Positions 53,989 through 63,827 are shown, counted from the stretch's first letter. The stretch is 64,000 nucleotides of DNA from Phytophthora quininea (GCA_011947345.1 JAAVTG010000057.1:1-64000); one strand, 5' to 3'. Made by a program: numbers and translations. The notes: generated from the letters alone by a model not told the origin.

Positions 53989-56013
53989 CCTGTTCCAGAA
54001 AGTTCTGTGTGCATCCGGGGGCAGGGTCTTGGATAGCGGGGGTTTGCAGAAGCTGTTCGTGGCGCTCGATCTTGGAGTTCAAAGCGCCGGAGCGGTGAAG
54101 AGAACGAAGGTGCTTAAGGATGGCACCGGAGTCGCGCGAACTGATACCATGTTCGTCGAAAAAGGCACCGACGGACTTCTCCGCGCGGATTCCAACGGAT
54201 AGCACCTGGCCGCGGAAGTTTGCTACTGCCGTGTCGAGGACAAAGCCGTCATCCAAGAACAGCTTCATGTAGGCAACTACCTGCTTGGCTTCGGACCGCT
54301 GCTGCTTCGTGATCGGTGCCCGCCACATCGGTGGTTCTTGAGCGTACCAAGCGTACCAAGTCGCGTGAAGGTGAGTCACTGCTGACCTGCGCTGCCTTTT
54401 CTTGATCTGACTGACATCGAGCGCGCTAGTTCCCGGCTTGTCTCGTTTGCGTGTAGGGGCTTGCAGCTTAGCCTCAAGCGCGTCCATGCGAGCATCTTGA
54501 CGCTGGACGTGCTCGATAAGGTGGTTAATCACAGCAGCCTGGTGATTGATGATCCTCTGTTCTGCGCTTGGTTTCGTCGGTTGCTGGGGTGTAGGCTTTG
54601 CAGGTGAAGGTGTGCTATCACAGCAGGACGGCTCTGGACTAGCAAGACGTGACGATCACGCCACTAACTCAGCGAACGAGCGTCCTGCCTCCGCAACGCA
54701 GGCATCGATGCGCATGACAGCAGGGGCTTCAGCGTTTAAGGTCTTCAACAACGGGTAGTGGCAGATCACACTTGAGGTGAGCACGTCGAGAACAGCTGCA
54801 TTAAGGTTGTTGCGGACGGCTTGGATTTTGTAGCAGGTGGTGAACAGGAGGTGCTGGAATCTGGAGACCGTGCCCCTCGTCCTCGGGTCGAATGCTGTCA
54901 AGTTTTGCAGCACCACAGATGCCTTTGCCTCGTGCCCACCGAGTATCTTGCTAACCTTGTGATTGTCTTTGCCGGTGTTGAAATGTAGATAAACTCCTTG
55001 CTTGTTGTACTCACGTTCCAGACACCTCGGTCAAACATCCACCGTGCCGTGAGCTCATCGCTCCCGCTGGCGTGCTGAGCATTGCCACGCCGGAAGGAGT
55101 GCGACGTCAGCGCTGTAGTGACTCCAGCAGCTGCAGCGATCCGGTCCAGCACGCGGTTCACATGGGAGTAGATGATTGAGGTCGTCTCTGCTCCTGCTGT
55201 CGTCGGTGATCTGAGCCCAGCAGACTCAACAGGGTGGTCGAGGACTTCCAACAACGGCACGCCCGGAGTGAGCGAGATAGCAGCTTGGGCGGGCGTCTCG
55301 GACATGTTGTCGATGACGTCGGGCGACGGTGCCGTCTGCATGACCAGGGCCAGCGCCATTGCTAGCGGCGGGTAGGTCTCGACTCGAGACCTCGAACTCT
55401 GTTCCGGAGAAGAGGGACAAACCTTGCTCCTCGGATGCCTTCATCCGGATGAAGCGCACGAAGAGAACGTTGCCGGCATCGATGGACACGTTGGTCTTCC
55501 GGAGAAGCGCGAGATCCGAGGCTCTCCCGAACAGGTGCCACAGGTGACACAACAGCGCAGCATCCTGGTAGTCAGTAGAGCAGCTCGCATTAACATACAA
55601 ATACACAAGCATTCGTTTTAAGTCAACCTTTGTACATGGTGGCGCCTTACTGATAATTCCGCCACCGACACGCTTCATGCAAAAACTGTCGAGAGCTTTC
55701 CCCATTTTGAGCAGGCGAGCTTCCAATGAGGCTCAATGTAAAGGAAACGGATTGGTCAGCCAAAGTTTTGCCTGCTGACAGTAGTGCATCGATGTGTTTC
55801 GAGCCAGCGGCTTGCCTTTCCTGCCCTCGTTAAAAGCGAGATGCATTGCAAACTTGTACATGACGGACACAAAACACCTCCCACTCTCGTCACGCTCAAT
55901 ACACACACATGCTCTTCACTCACATCCTCAGACTTAAGAAGCCTTATCAATGCCGTCACTGCAGTTGCCTTCGCACGCTTGGAGTTGCCGGGCGCCAACT
56001 CCTCTAAACCCAT
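53978..56013 (-). mobile_element. Crypton-type tyrosine recombinase element, copy 2
   Basis: Duplicate of 39745-41771. The C-terminal frame (54532-53978) is intact here and ends IERHEQLLQTPAIQD..QVSR, whereas copy 1 is shifted. The recombinase part still has the same breaks near 54916 and 55360, so it is inactive unless introns are involved. Confidence 0.85.
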
Positions 56014-56370
56014 GCCTCTCTAGTCGGATAAACGGAAAATATGCGAGTGATATGCTTTTGACGGCCTTTTTGAGAGGAGATACACATATTTAACGGAGCT
56101 TTCCGACCCGATACGTCGGAATGGCTGGCTTACACGACTTGCCTTTTCTCTAGACATGTCATTGGTCAAAACTTGGGATGCGTAGCGATTGGTTGATAAT
56201 TTCTATTTTGAACTTTCATTGGCTTTTAAGATCGATACAAACTCGTAATGAAGTCGGATAAACTGCCATATTTCAACCATAAGAACAACCAGGAGGCAAG
56301 TTAAGCACCTGAATCAACTCATTGACGGTGTCACCTTCGCCATTATTGCGTAAGCGCTTGCTGGGTTTGT
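56014..56370. other. Spacer, copy 2
   Basis: Duplicate of 41772-42127. Confidence 0.4.
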
Positions 56371-56690
56371 TTGCCGACGGCGTTGGAGGAGTTAGCCACG
56401 ATGCCGAAGCCTGCAGAAGCCAGAGCAGAAGCGGCGAAAACTACTGCAACGACCGAAAAGGAAACGGCGAGGCTATTCCATGCTGCGACGAAGTCTGCTG
56501 AAGAAGTGGCCAAGACTGCCAACCCGAATTCCGAGGAGATGAATTTATTCTCCACGTGGATTAGCGACGGCTGGGATGTCAAGTACATCGAGAAGAGGCT
56601 GTGTCTGACCAAGCTGGATGACCGCGCCAAGGAGAGCAAGAACTACAACTTGACAGAGAAGCACAAAAGCTGTACAAGAGCCTTTCTTGG
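56371..56690 (+). pseudogene. RXLR-family effector C-terminus, copy 2
   Basis: Duplicate of 42128-42440 with a few amino-acid changes (for example KSAEEVAKTANPNSEEMNLF kept). The downstream frame runs into the solo LTR. Confidence 0.7.
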
Positions 56691-56700
56691 TGGATTAAAA

Positions 56701-57819
56701 TGTGGACAAGGGTGCAAGGTCAGCCAGAAGAGTCGAGAGGTCAATCGGCCAATAGTGACATTGGCGGTGGACGACGGTGAGGAAACGGAGACGGAGGACG
56801 AGGAGATATGGTAAGTGGACCAAGGAAGGTAAGTGCGAGACGTGTAGCGCGACGCGGCGGACGGCAACGGACAAGTAGCAGGCAAGTGGTGGACTCGGCA
56901 AGGCGGCGTACGGCATTGTGACAGCGTACGGCCGCAGAGGACGGAGACTGTGACGCCAGCAGAGGATACCGACTGGATGCCTTGAAGTTGCGGCGGCTGT
57001 AGAAGATCGACGGCGGGCGCCACGGCGGACACGTATGGCGGGATCAAGTGGAGCCGGCCGGGTACTATGAAGTAAGCGCGGGAGTGGCCGGAAGTGGTCG
57101 ACGAAAGCAAGAGAAGCACCCGGGGTATCAGAACCAGGAAGTTGGGCGAGCAAAACCCGGAAGAAGTGCGAGCTGAAGTAGCGGTAGGAAGGTAGCTAAG
57201 GGGGTTCTGCGGCTGCGGTCTGGCGGTCGCAACTCTCAGTCTAGATTTCGACCGGTTGGACGGAAGTAAGGGCTAATACACGCGAAGTTGGAGCTCCGGC
57301 AGTGTGAGAGAAGGCGCTTGAGTTAGACTCGCGCAGGCAGTGCATCAAGCGCAGGTGGGGAAAGACCGTAGGTTTGGACAAGGAATGAAGTGGCTGGCAC
57401 AGACAGAGGGCTCGGGCGGTGGGTTGCACCCATCGGGGACGGGCTGGGTCCGCGTGTGGATCCACCTGGCCGTGTGTGCGCCGAGGCCGGAATGAGTGTG
57501 TCCGCAAGGACAAGGATGGTCTCGGTATGCGATGCATATTGCGTGTGAATGTACCAGTCTTACTTGCGGGAGACAGCCGTCGCCGTGCTGGCGGGACGGT
57601 GCCGACAACGTCTTCACCCGTTAGCCGTCTCTGTGGAAACCGAAGGAGGTCCGGGACCCCGGGAGTACGCCGTTGCTAAGAGAGGACGGTCATGTTGCCG
57701 AAGTGCCTGTTCTATTGAGTGTCCCTACACGTCAGTGTGTGTGCATGAGCACATGAGTGAGAGTACCCCGCTTGATGTTTTTGCCAGGAAGAATGGATGT
57801 GGTCAGGAGATCGCCGACA
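56701..57819. repeat. 1.1-kb solo LTR in copy 2
   Basis: A TG..CA-ended unit (TGTGGACAAGGG .. GATCGCCGACA) of 1119 bases, flanked by AAAA on both sides (56697-56700 and 57820-57823; perhaps longer, but ambiguous in the A run). Copy 1 lacks it at 42450. No protein motif in either strand; the open frames here are LTR sequence. It is unlike the other LTRs in the window. Confidence 0.75.
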
Positions 57820-57879
57820 AAAACTTCGTTCAACTCATCATATTCGGAATATACAACTGTGGTAGAAGCGTCCAGCAAA

Positions 57880-58130
57880 AAGGCAAAACGTGTTTGTATA
57901 GGAAATACCTTTGTGGGCGAACTACGCTGTTGAGTTTGCTCCAGTTTTGGGTACCAGCAGCAGCGGCCAAAAGTGTTTGTATAGGAAATACCTTTATGGA
58001 CAAACTACGCTGTTGAGTTTGCTAGAACCAAAACCACCACTAGCTTCGGGTACCACCGGCAGCGGCCAAAACGTGTTCGTATAGGAAGTACCTTTGTGGA
58101 CAAACTACGCTGTTGAGTTTGCTAGTTCCA
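57880..58130. repeat. Effector 3' repeat unit, three copies
   Basis: Three near-copies of CGTGTTTGTATAGGAAATACC..GCTGTTGAGTTTGCT, separated by pieces of the effector tail code (GGTACCA.CAGCAGCGGCC). Two copies lie behind 15846-16664 and one behind 42588-43208. Confidence 0.88.
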
Positions 58131-58510
58131 CGGCCGCCACCAGCTTCGGGTACCACCGGCAGCGGCGGCAGGAGCAGCACCAGCAGCGGCAGGAGCACCG
58201 GCAGCGGCGGCAGGAGCACCGGCAGCGGCGGCAGGAACTGCAGCCGGAGCTGCAGCGGTCTTTCCAGTGTGGAGATTATAGGCCTTCTCGTAGTTCTGCC
58301 ACAGATTGTAGTTCTCTTGGTATGTGTTGCTCTCTGCAGCTGGAGACTTCTCCAGGCCCAGCTTCTTGTAAATGTACTCGGGCTTCCATTTCTTGCCAAT
58401 GCACTTAGAAAACAGCTCTGCCTCCTTAGCCTTCGCCTCGGCAGCTTTGTAAGCTTCTTGCTCGGATTTCTTCGAGGCTACTTGGGCCACTTAAACAACT
58501 TCCTTTGAGT
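58122..58510 (-). pseudogene. RXLR-family effector C-terminus with Ala/Pro tail
   Basis: The minus strand reads VASKKSEQEAYKAAEAKAKE, then ELFSKCIGKKWKPEYIYKKL, EKSPAAESNTYQENYNLWQN, an Ala/Pro/Gly tail and GGTRSWWRPWN. The tail and 3' end match 15846-16664 and 42588-43208, but the W segment matches the other subfamily (42128, 31607), so it is a chimera or a different branch. There is no ATG or signal peptide. Homology to the intact genes stops near 58510, where an unknown sequence begins. Confidence 0.8.
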
Positions 58511-59830
58511 TTTTATTTTCTCGGTTATCACCGGTTAGCGCTCAGGGCGAGCACGGCATCAGCCCAGCTGACCTGGTAGTGCCCGGCGGCTCCGGTTGCC
58601 AATTCTGTCACTCATATCCAGAGCTACCTACACGCAGGAGCTAACAGGATGGCTATTTCACTACGCACACGAGCGCATGGCTCGCTTCAGTTTCCCGTCA
58701 ATACCTCGTCAGGCCGGGTAGCATCGGTGCGGCGAAGCTTTACAGTCAGTCCTTGGTCGAATCGGGCCCATTGCCTCGCGTGGAGGGTGCTGGACCCCTA
58801 CATCGTCGGGGGCAACCTGTGACGATGCCCCTTGCACTTGGTCATTCGCCAGTGCGTGCGGAACTGTTGGTATCTTGATCACTAGTAGTTATTCGACCCG
58901 CACTTGCTGTGGCGCATTGCCGTCTTCTTGCTTCTCCCTGTAGCACGATACGGGAACTCGTATTGCTCAGGCCACCGTTCTTGTCCTCGTCGCGTGCTCA
59001 ACATCGATATCTGCGATACCTGGCACCACAGCGTGACCAAGTTGTCGGCCGTGGTCCCGGACACGGGTGCCGCAGAAGTCTATGTTTCTGATGCATTCAG
59101 TCTCTATTAGTCCGATCGCCCTTGGATGCGTGTGGGGACAGAACGGTTGGCCGGGTCCTTATACACGCGTGTGCCACACCAGGCGTAGGTTGCCGTCACT
59201 GGGGCCTTGATTCCGGAGCTCCACTGATCGCTATCCTGCGGAGATCCCTCATCGTGCCACCATCACAGTGGCGTCTCTGCTCTTCTACTACGCTCCCGCA
59301 CTTCTATGGGGTTCTGGGGTTCCTTGTTGGCCATGTAGTCTTTGGGATCCGTTGTGGTTCTGTTTTGTCTTGTATGTCGCTGCTTGTCCTGGTCTTGCCT
59401 TTGTTGTAGTCCGTGGTGCTGCTCTCCGTCGAGACTCGCTGCGGCATCCCCGGGTCACCGTGGCCCGATGTGTTGTTCTCGTGTGTCTCCATGTTTGCGC
59501 CGGGCCGAACGCTGGGCCCACGATCCCCCTGTCCGGCCTTCGGCCTTGGTTCCTCTTGTCCGTGGATTTATTTCTCTTGGCACACTGGGGGATACAGCAC
59601 CGCAGTACTGGCAGGCTTCTATCTGTCCTTGGCTTTCTCCACGGTATTCACTTCTGTACGGACGGTGTCGCCGTTGACTCTGTGTATCTCCTTCACTCGC
59701 GATCTCGCGCGAGCGGCCGAGGCTGCCTGCCGTGACTCCCCTCGGGCTTCGGGCGTATCGGTTTCGCACCTCCTGGCAAATTTGGGAATAGCATTGTTTG
59801 CTGCCTGATCGCCTTGTCAGCCAAAACTTG
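58511..59830. other. Unknown 1.3-kb sequence cutting an effector
   Basis: Unique in the window. It starts where the effector at 58122-58510 loses homology. Long open frames on both strands (59268-59808 and 59288-59521) have no family features and are probably chance frames. Size and placement suggest an LTR or other repeat, but no ends or target duplication were found. Confidence 0.45.
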
Positions 59831-60120
59831 TCACGGAGGTTGCGTCAATTTGGCACAAAATGTTAATGGAGAGTGTCGAGACTCCAAGTGGGACAGAAGA
59901 ACGGAGGTAGTCAGGCCTGAAGTAGTCACGAAGACAATGCAGTACGGATACCATTTCGGTTTTCAGAGAGTGGAGATTGGTTGCTTATGAAGGAGAATCG
60001 CTACACCATTGCTGCTTTGGACTTAAACATGCTAACTTGTTTCCATGAAGCAAGGATGCATTGCGCGTTCAGTAGCAATTGCACTGCTGGGCTTGTTGAA
60101 ACTCTTTTCCAGGCACGAAC
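59831..60120. other. 3' flank of the next effector
   Basis: Bases about 60020-60120 (CATGCTAACTTGTTTCCATGAA.. TTTTCCAGGCACGAAC) match the 3' flank of the paralogue at 18297. Otherwise nothing. Confidence 0.5.
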
Positions 60121-60140
60121 TTAAGCCGCCTTCGCTTCCA

Positions 60141-60166
60141 CAGCAGCAGCAGCAGCAGCAGCAACA

Positions 60167-60201
<35 letters not shown>
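60141..60201 (-). repeat. CAG/CTG triplet run coding poly-Ala
   Basis: About 20 CAG triplets with two CAA interruptions on the plus strand. In the effector's minus-strand frame they read GCT/GCN (Ala). The plus-strand poly-Gln reading is not a gene. Confidence 0.85.
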
Positions 60202-60203
<2 letters not shown>

Positions 60204-60412
60204 CCTTTCCTTTGGCGGACATACCCTTGTACGTCTCCATACAGTTAGAGATCTTCGGGTGGTCGCCGAATTTCTCCACCTCAAGCTTTTTGGCAATTTT
60301 CTCAGGAGACCATCCCTTACCGATAAATTTAGCAGCCAGCTTTACGTCCTCAGCATTAGCCTTGGCTGCTGCTTGCGCAAACTTCGTCGCGGCTGCTTTG
60401 GCCTCTTTTATC

Positions 60413-60615
60413 AGGCTATCGCCTACACCTCAGCACCACCTGGGATCAGGATGCGATAGACGCTGGGCAATTTGCACGGTCAAGCCATGCAAGATCAACT
60501 GCAACATCAACGCGCCACCGCGCAAGCCGGTGCGAATCCTCATGGTTTTCTTTTTCATTCTCAATTTTCCAATAACCAACACAATTGAGTCTCAATACGC
60601 ATAAAGCGTTACATC
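60413..60615. mobile_element. 203-bp insertion in the effector
   Basis: Bounded by TTTATC at 60407-60412 and 60616-60621, a possible 6-base duplication. Paralogues are continuous here. No inverted repeats, no coding. Type unknown. Confidence 0.65.
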
Positions 60616-60936
60616 TTTATCCGCTTTCTTTTGAGCCTCGGCAGCGGCCTTAGCCTTAGCCTTAGCCTTGTTGGCCGCCTTGATCTTGCTGTTCGCTGCA
60701 CACTTCATCCTCCACAGCTGCAAATGGTTGAGACCAAAAGCCTGCTCGTCGCCCTTATCATTGATGTTGTCGCCTTGGGCATTACGAAGCAGGCGCGTAC
60801 TCGATTGCTGATCGACAGCGGTAAACGGATTGGCCGTGACGGTGTCGAAGCAAGCCAGCACGACCATTGAAGCCAGCAGGAGGAGGCAATGAGGACGCAT
60901 CGGTCGCAGATCGGTTGTTGGGAGGTCAGGTGTGAA

Positions 60937-60954
60937 GCGAATTCGGAAATGAGC
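60937..60954 (-). promoter_or_regulatory. Inr-FPR core promoter (minus gene)
   Basis: The minus strand reads GCTCATTTCCGAATTCGC, before the ATG at 60900. Identical to the plus-strand element at 61819-61836. Confidence 0.8.
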
Positions 60955-60956
60955 TG

Positions 60957-61788
60957 CATCATCGTTTTCTTCAGGATGGGAATCCTCACTCACTCACTTA
61001 CTGTCACCAGAATTCAGCTCTTTGGGAAATGCATCCGTATCTATTCGACCGAATACAGTACTACACCGACGACAGTAGAATACTACCGGTACTATTAACA
61101 TTTTTAAATGCAAATCCTGTGACCAATCACGTTATTGTACTGGCCATAAAAGTTGGTACCGCGATGTTGCCCCACGCCGGCGTCCGTTTCTCGGCTAATA
61201 TTGGCCGTCTGAGGCTGTTTAGCCCGCAAAATGATCCTAAAACACTCCTCTATCTACTCCACCAGGCCTCCTCGTGCCGTTCTGAGTGCCAACATGGCGA
61301 GGGGAAGAAGACCAGGATGCGATGATTGTGAGTGCCTATGAGTTCTTCCTCAAAAGTCGAGGAGAGCCTCGAGGGGCGGGGCGTTCACGAGAACTTGTCC
61401 ACGAATGCACTCACAATCATCGCATCCTGGTCTTCTTCCCCTCGCCATGGCACTCAGAACGGCACGAGGAGGCCTGGTGGAGTAGATAGAGGAGTGTTTT
61501 AGGATCATTTTGCGGGGCTAAACAGCCTCAGACGGCCAATATTAGCCGAGAAACGGACGCCGGCGTGGGGCAACATCGCTCCGCGGTACCAACTTTTATG
61601 GCCAGTACAATAACGTGATTGGTCACAGGATTTGCATTTAAAAATGTTAATAGTACCGGTAGTATTCTACTGTCGTCGGTGTAGTACTGTATTCGGTCGA
61701 ATAGATACGGATGCATTTCCCAAAGAGCTGAATTCTGGTGACAGTAAGTGAGTGAGTGAGGATTCCCATCCTGAAGAAAATGATGATA
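60957..61788. repeat. Large near-palindrome between two RXLR genes
   Basis: The left arm 60957-61335 and right arm 61407-61788 are inverted copies with few differences, around a 71-base centre. The inner third is the dispersed repeat also at 10590-10790; the outer part is the shared upstream region of this RXLR subfamily, also found before 18898. Inverted homology continues weakly through both core promoters and signal peptides. The arms could pair into a very long hairpin. Confidence 0.93.
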
Positions 61789-61818
61789 GGCTTCGCAATG
61801 TGCTCGTGAACACCGGCA

Positions 61819-61836
61819 GCTCATTTCCGAATTCGC
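61819..61836 (+). promoter_or_regulatory. Inr-FPR core promoter (plus gene)
   Basis: GCTCATTTCCGAATTCGC, about 42-60 bases before the ATG at 61878. Confidence 0.8.
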
Positions 61837-61877
61837 TTCGCACCTGACCTCCCAACAACCGCCGACTTCCGACCACC

Positions 61878-62399
61878 ATGCGTCCGTACTGCCTCGTTTT
61901 GTCCGCTTTCGCCGTTCTACTGGCTAGCATCGATTCTACCATGGCCGAGACCTCTCCGGCATTCGCTCCAAGCGCAGTCGACAAACTGTCGACCCAGCGC
62001 ATGCTTCGGGCTGAAGTGACGGACACCACCCCAGACGACGAAGAGCGCATTCTTGGACTGAACCGTTTGAAGTCGTGGAACACGAACCGCCAGGTCAAGA
62101 AAGCTGTCAAGAACATCGACAAGGTCGTTGCAAAGGCCAAAAAGGATGGCGATGAAGCTCTTCACCAGGCAACGGTCAAGTTTGCAAATGCGGCTGCCGC
62201 GAAGGCCAAGGATGATGCCAAGGAGGCAAAGACGATTGCCGACTTGATTGGCAAGAAGGTGGACCCCGCAGCGCTCAAGAAAGCAGGCGCCTCAGACGGT
62301 TTGGTGGAGAAGTACACGGCGGCGCTCGGCACCGCCCAGGCTAAGGCTAAGGCTGAGGTTGAGGCTGCGAAGGCTGCGGCTGCTGCGAAGGCTGGATAG
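61878..62399 (+). CDS. RXLR-dEER effector, Lys/Ala-rich
   Basis: Intact, 173 residues. The signal peptide (MRPYCLVLSAFAVLLASIDS) ends near residue 23, RMLR lies at 41-44 and DDEER at 53-57, followed by ILGLNRLKSWNTNRQ, the family box. The rest is a Lys/Ala-rich, largely helical region (KKAVKNIDKVVAKAKKDGDE) with a weak W-type segment (DLIGKKVDPAALKKAG; the Trp is replaced) and an Ala/Lys C-terminus without the Pro tail. Predicted to be secreted and to act in host cells; target unknown. It faces the broken paralogue at 60121-60900 across the palindrome. Start supported by signal peptide and promoter. Confidence 0.95.
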   Translation: MRPYCLVLSAFAVLLASIDSTMAETSPAFAPSAVDKLSTQRMLRAEVTDTTPDDEERILGLNRLKSWNTNRQVKKAVKNIDKVVAKAKKDGDEALHQATVKFANAAAAKAKDDAKEAKTIADLIGKKVDPAALKKAGASDGLVEKYTAALGTAQAKAKAEVEAAKAAAAAKAG

Positions 62400-62454
62400 G
62401 CAAACTAAGCTACTTGGCTTGATCAAACGCTAGCACAGCACTTTCTACACCTTT

Positions 62455-62477
62455 AACAGTTCTGTGACAGAACTGTT
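62455..62477. other. Perfect 11-base inverted repeat
   Basis: AACAGTTCTGT and ACAGAACTGTT separated by one base, about 55 bases after the effector stop. It could form a 3'-UTR hairpin or be a binding site; role unknown. Confidence 0.7.
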
Positions 62478-62521
62478 ATCATGAAACGTGTTGATGCAAA
62501 ATCGCAAAATGACTACGTACT

Positions 62522-63568
62522 CAGGGATCGAAAAAAACATTGGCATTGTTATATGGCAAACATTGTTCTCCACAATATTGATTGTGGCGACCTCGTCCAA
62601 TATTGTCAGGATCGTGTTGGCAGCTAGCAACTTCTACTCGTAGCTACTCGTACTCTTCAGCCTCTACTTCGCTATCTCCTCATGATACCCTCTCTGCCTA
62701 CTTAATCCTCAAGGAGAGGATGGACTCGAGCGTCTTCGCACTCATTCGCTTCCGCATATATCCAACATGCACTTCACTGCAGAGAACAGTCGTTCCACCT
62801 CGACGGAGGTAGCTGGAAGCCAAGCCAAATCGATGTATTTCGAGCGGTCTTCCTCTCTGGACTAGGATCTCTCTTCGATAGCTGCTTTGAGTTCCCCGGT
62901 GATCTGCGGCGTCTGATGGTAGGCGCGACTGCTGCCTCGTTTCTCCGTAACACCACTCGGACTTGCAGGCCTTGGTGAACGAACACTAGAGGCTTTGGTG
63001 CGCTTCTTCTTTGAAGTGCCTGGGCGGGTCGATTTAGATGTTCTGTGTTTGCGCTTGGTGCTGGGCTCTGTGGAGACACAAGCGCTACCAGAATTAATCG
63101 ATTTCTCTCCTGTGGAGCGCAAAAGCTGATGGATAGTGCTGGTTTCTTCTGAAGGCTTGGGAGCAAACGCCGAGCTGATCGCCATCGTTGGTGGAACAGG
63201 CTTGAGCGGAGTGACTAGAGACGAGACTGCCTACGATAGTAGCGTGGTTGGCGGAGGGGTTCGATGCGGAGCTGTCGTGGAGGTTGAGCGGCGGGATGTG
63301 GATTCAAAAGTGTGAGTTGGGGCGCGCCGTCGTCTAGCAAAAAACCTCGCTCGTGCTCTCCCACTTCCTCGTACCTCGAGACTCAGACGTGGTTATTTAT
63401 GCCTCTGCCAACTCGTCGAACAAGGCCTCACAGACACTTCAACGACAAGATACACAATTAGATCGATGCACTGCAATTGTTTTCCCAAGAAATTGACATT
63501 GTTCCGATATTGATTGTGTCGAGCGTCTCGACAACAATCCATATACAATGGATATTGTCCGATGCCTG
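62522..63568 (-). mobile_element. hAT-type element, copy 3, with target duplication
   Basis: Ends CAGGGATCG .. CGATGCCTG, 1047 bases, flanked by CTACGTACT at 62513-62521 and 63569-63577: a perfect 9-base repeat containing the 8 bases expected for hAT. The minus strand keeps the Ser/Lys-rich part (62862-63185) but the dimerisation domain is frameshifted and partly deleted. Non-autonomous. Confidence 0.93.
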
Positions 63569-63577
63569 CTACGTACT

Positions 63578-63800
63578 ATACTGAACAAGATTGAGCAACT
63601 AAAGTGTGAAGTGAGAGGAGGAAAAGCAAAAACAGGGTTTTCGAGGTTTCCTATGGAATTAGTCGCTGGAATAAATGGCTCCAAAATCATCCTGCGGAAG
63701 TTGCTCCCCCTGGCTGGCCAACTGTGCTGCTTAGAGAGATTATGCGGTGGATAATCGACGCTTACCAGGAGTGAACAAGAGAGTTGATGTCAGTAGAGAA
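63578..63800 (+). other. Possible gene fragment before the last effector
   Basis: A plus reading near 63655-63775 (WNKWLQNHPAEVAPPGWPTV, then LLREIMRWIIDAYQE and a stop) looks protein-like but has no start or family assignment. Confidence 0.35.
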
Positions 63801-63808
63801 CGCAAGTT

Positions 63809-63827
63809 GCTTCATTTTGCATTATGC
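63809..63827 (+). promoter_or_regulatory. Inr-FPR core promoter
   Basis: GCTTCATTTTGCATTATGC fits the oomycete initiator plus flanking region, about 42-60 bases before the ATG at 63869. Confidence 0.7.

Larger units (their letters stand above)
45120..57905 (+). repeat. Segmental duplication, copy 2
   Basis: The second direct copy of 20940-42540. It lacks the Gypsy and the TIR transposon, carries a solo LTR instead, and keeps 182 bases (53313-53494) that copy 1 lacks. Where the two differ by one base in coding remnants, for example at the Crypton C-terminus, this copy usually keeps the longer frame. Confidence 0.92.
60121..60900 (-). pseudogene. RXLR effector interrupted by a 203-bp insertion
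   Basis: The start MRPHCLLLLASMVVLACFDT (signal peptide) is identical to 18297-18898. RLLR is at 36-39, then DKGDEQAFGLNHLQLWRMK, with dEER weakened to GDEQ. The frame ends at 60592 after KKADKDVTLYAY because an insertion (60413-60615) supplies a stop. Beyond it the rest of the gene is present: a Lys/Ala-rich part, W segment FIGKGWSPEKIAKKLEVEKF, a METYKG box and a poly-Ala coded by a CAG/CTG run, with the stop at 60121-60123. It is a close paralogue of 18297 and lies head to head with 61878. Confidence 0.88.

Noticed and set aside
56643..57679. Several frames of 86-158 residues
   Set aside because: They fall in the 1119-base solo LTR.
57880..58130. CRISPR-like array
   Set aside because: Only three long units that include coding sequence, no spacers, in a eukaryotic context.
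59122..59808. Hydrophobic plus-strand frames up to 155 residues that might be membrane proteins
   Set aside because: No start context, family motif or consistent frame; three overlapping frames on both strands are open, typical of GC-rich non-coding sequence.
60045..60248. Plus-strand poly-Gln protein
   Set aside because: It is the antisense of the poly-Ala coding run of the minus-strand RXLR gene and lacks any other support.
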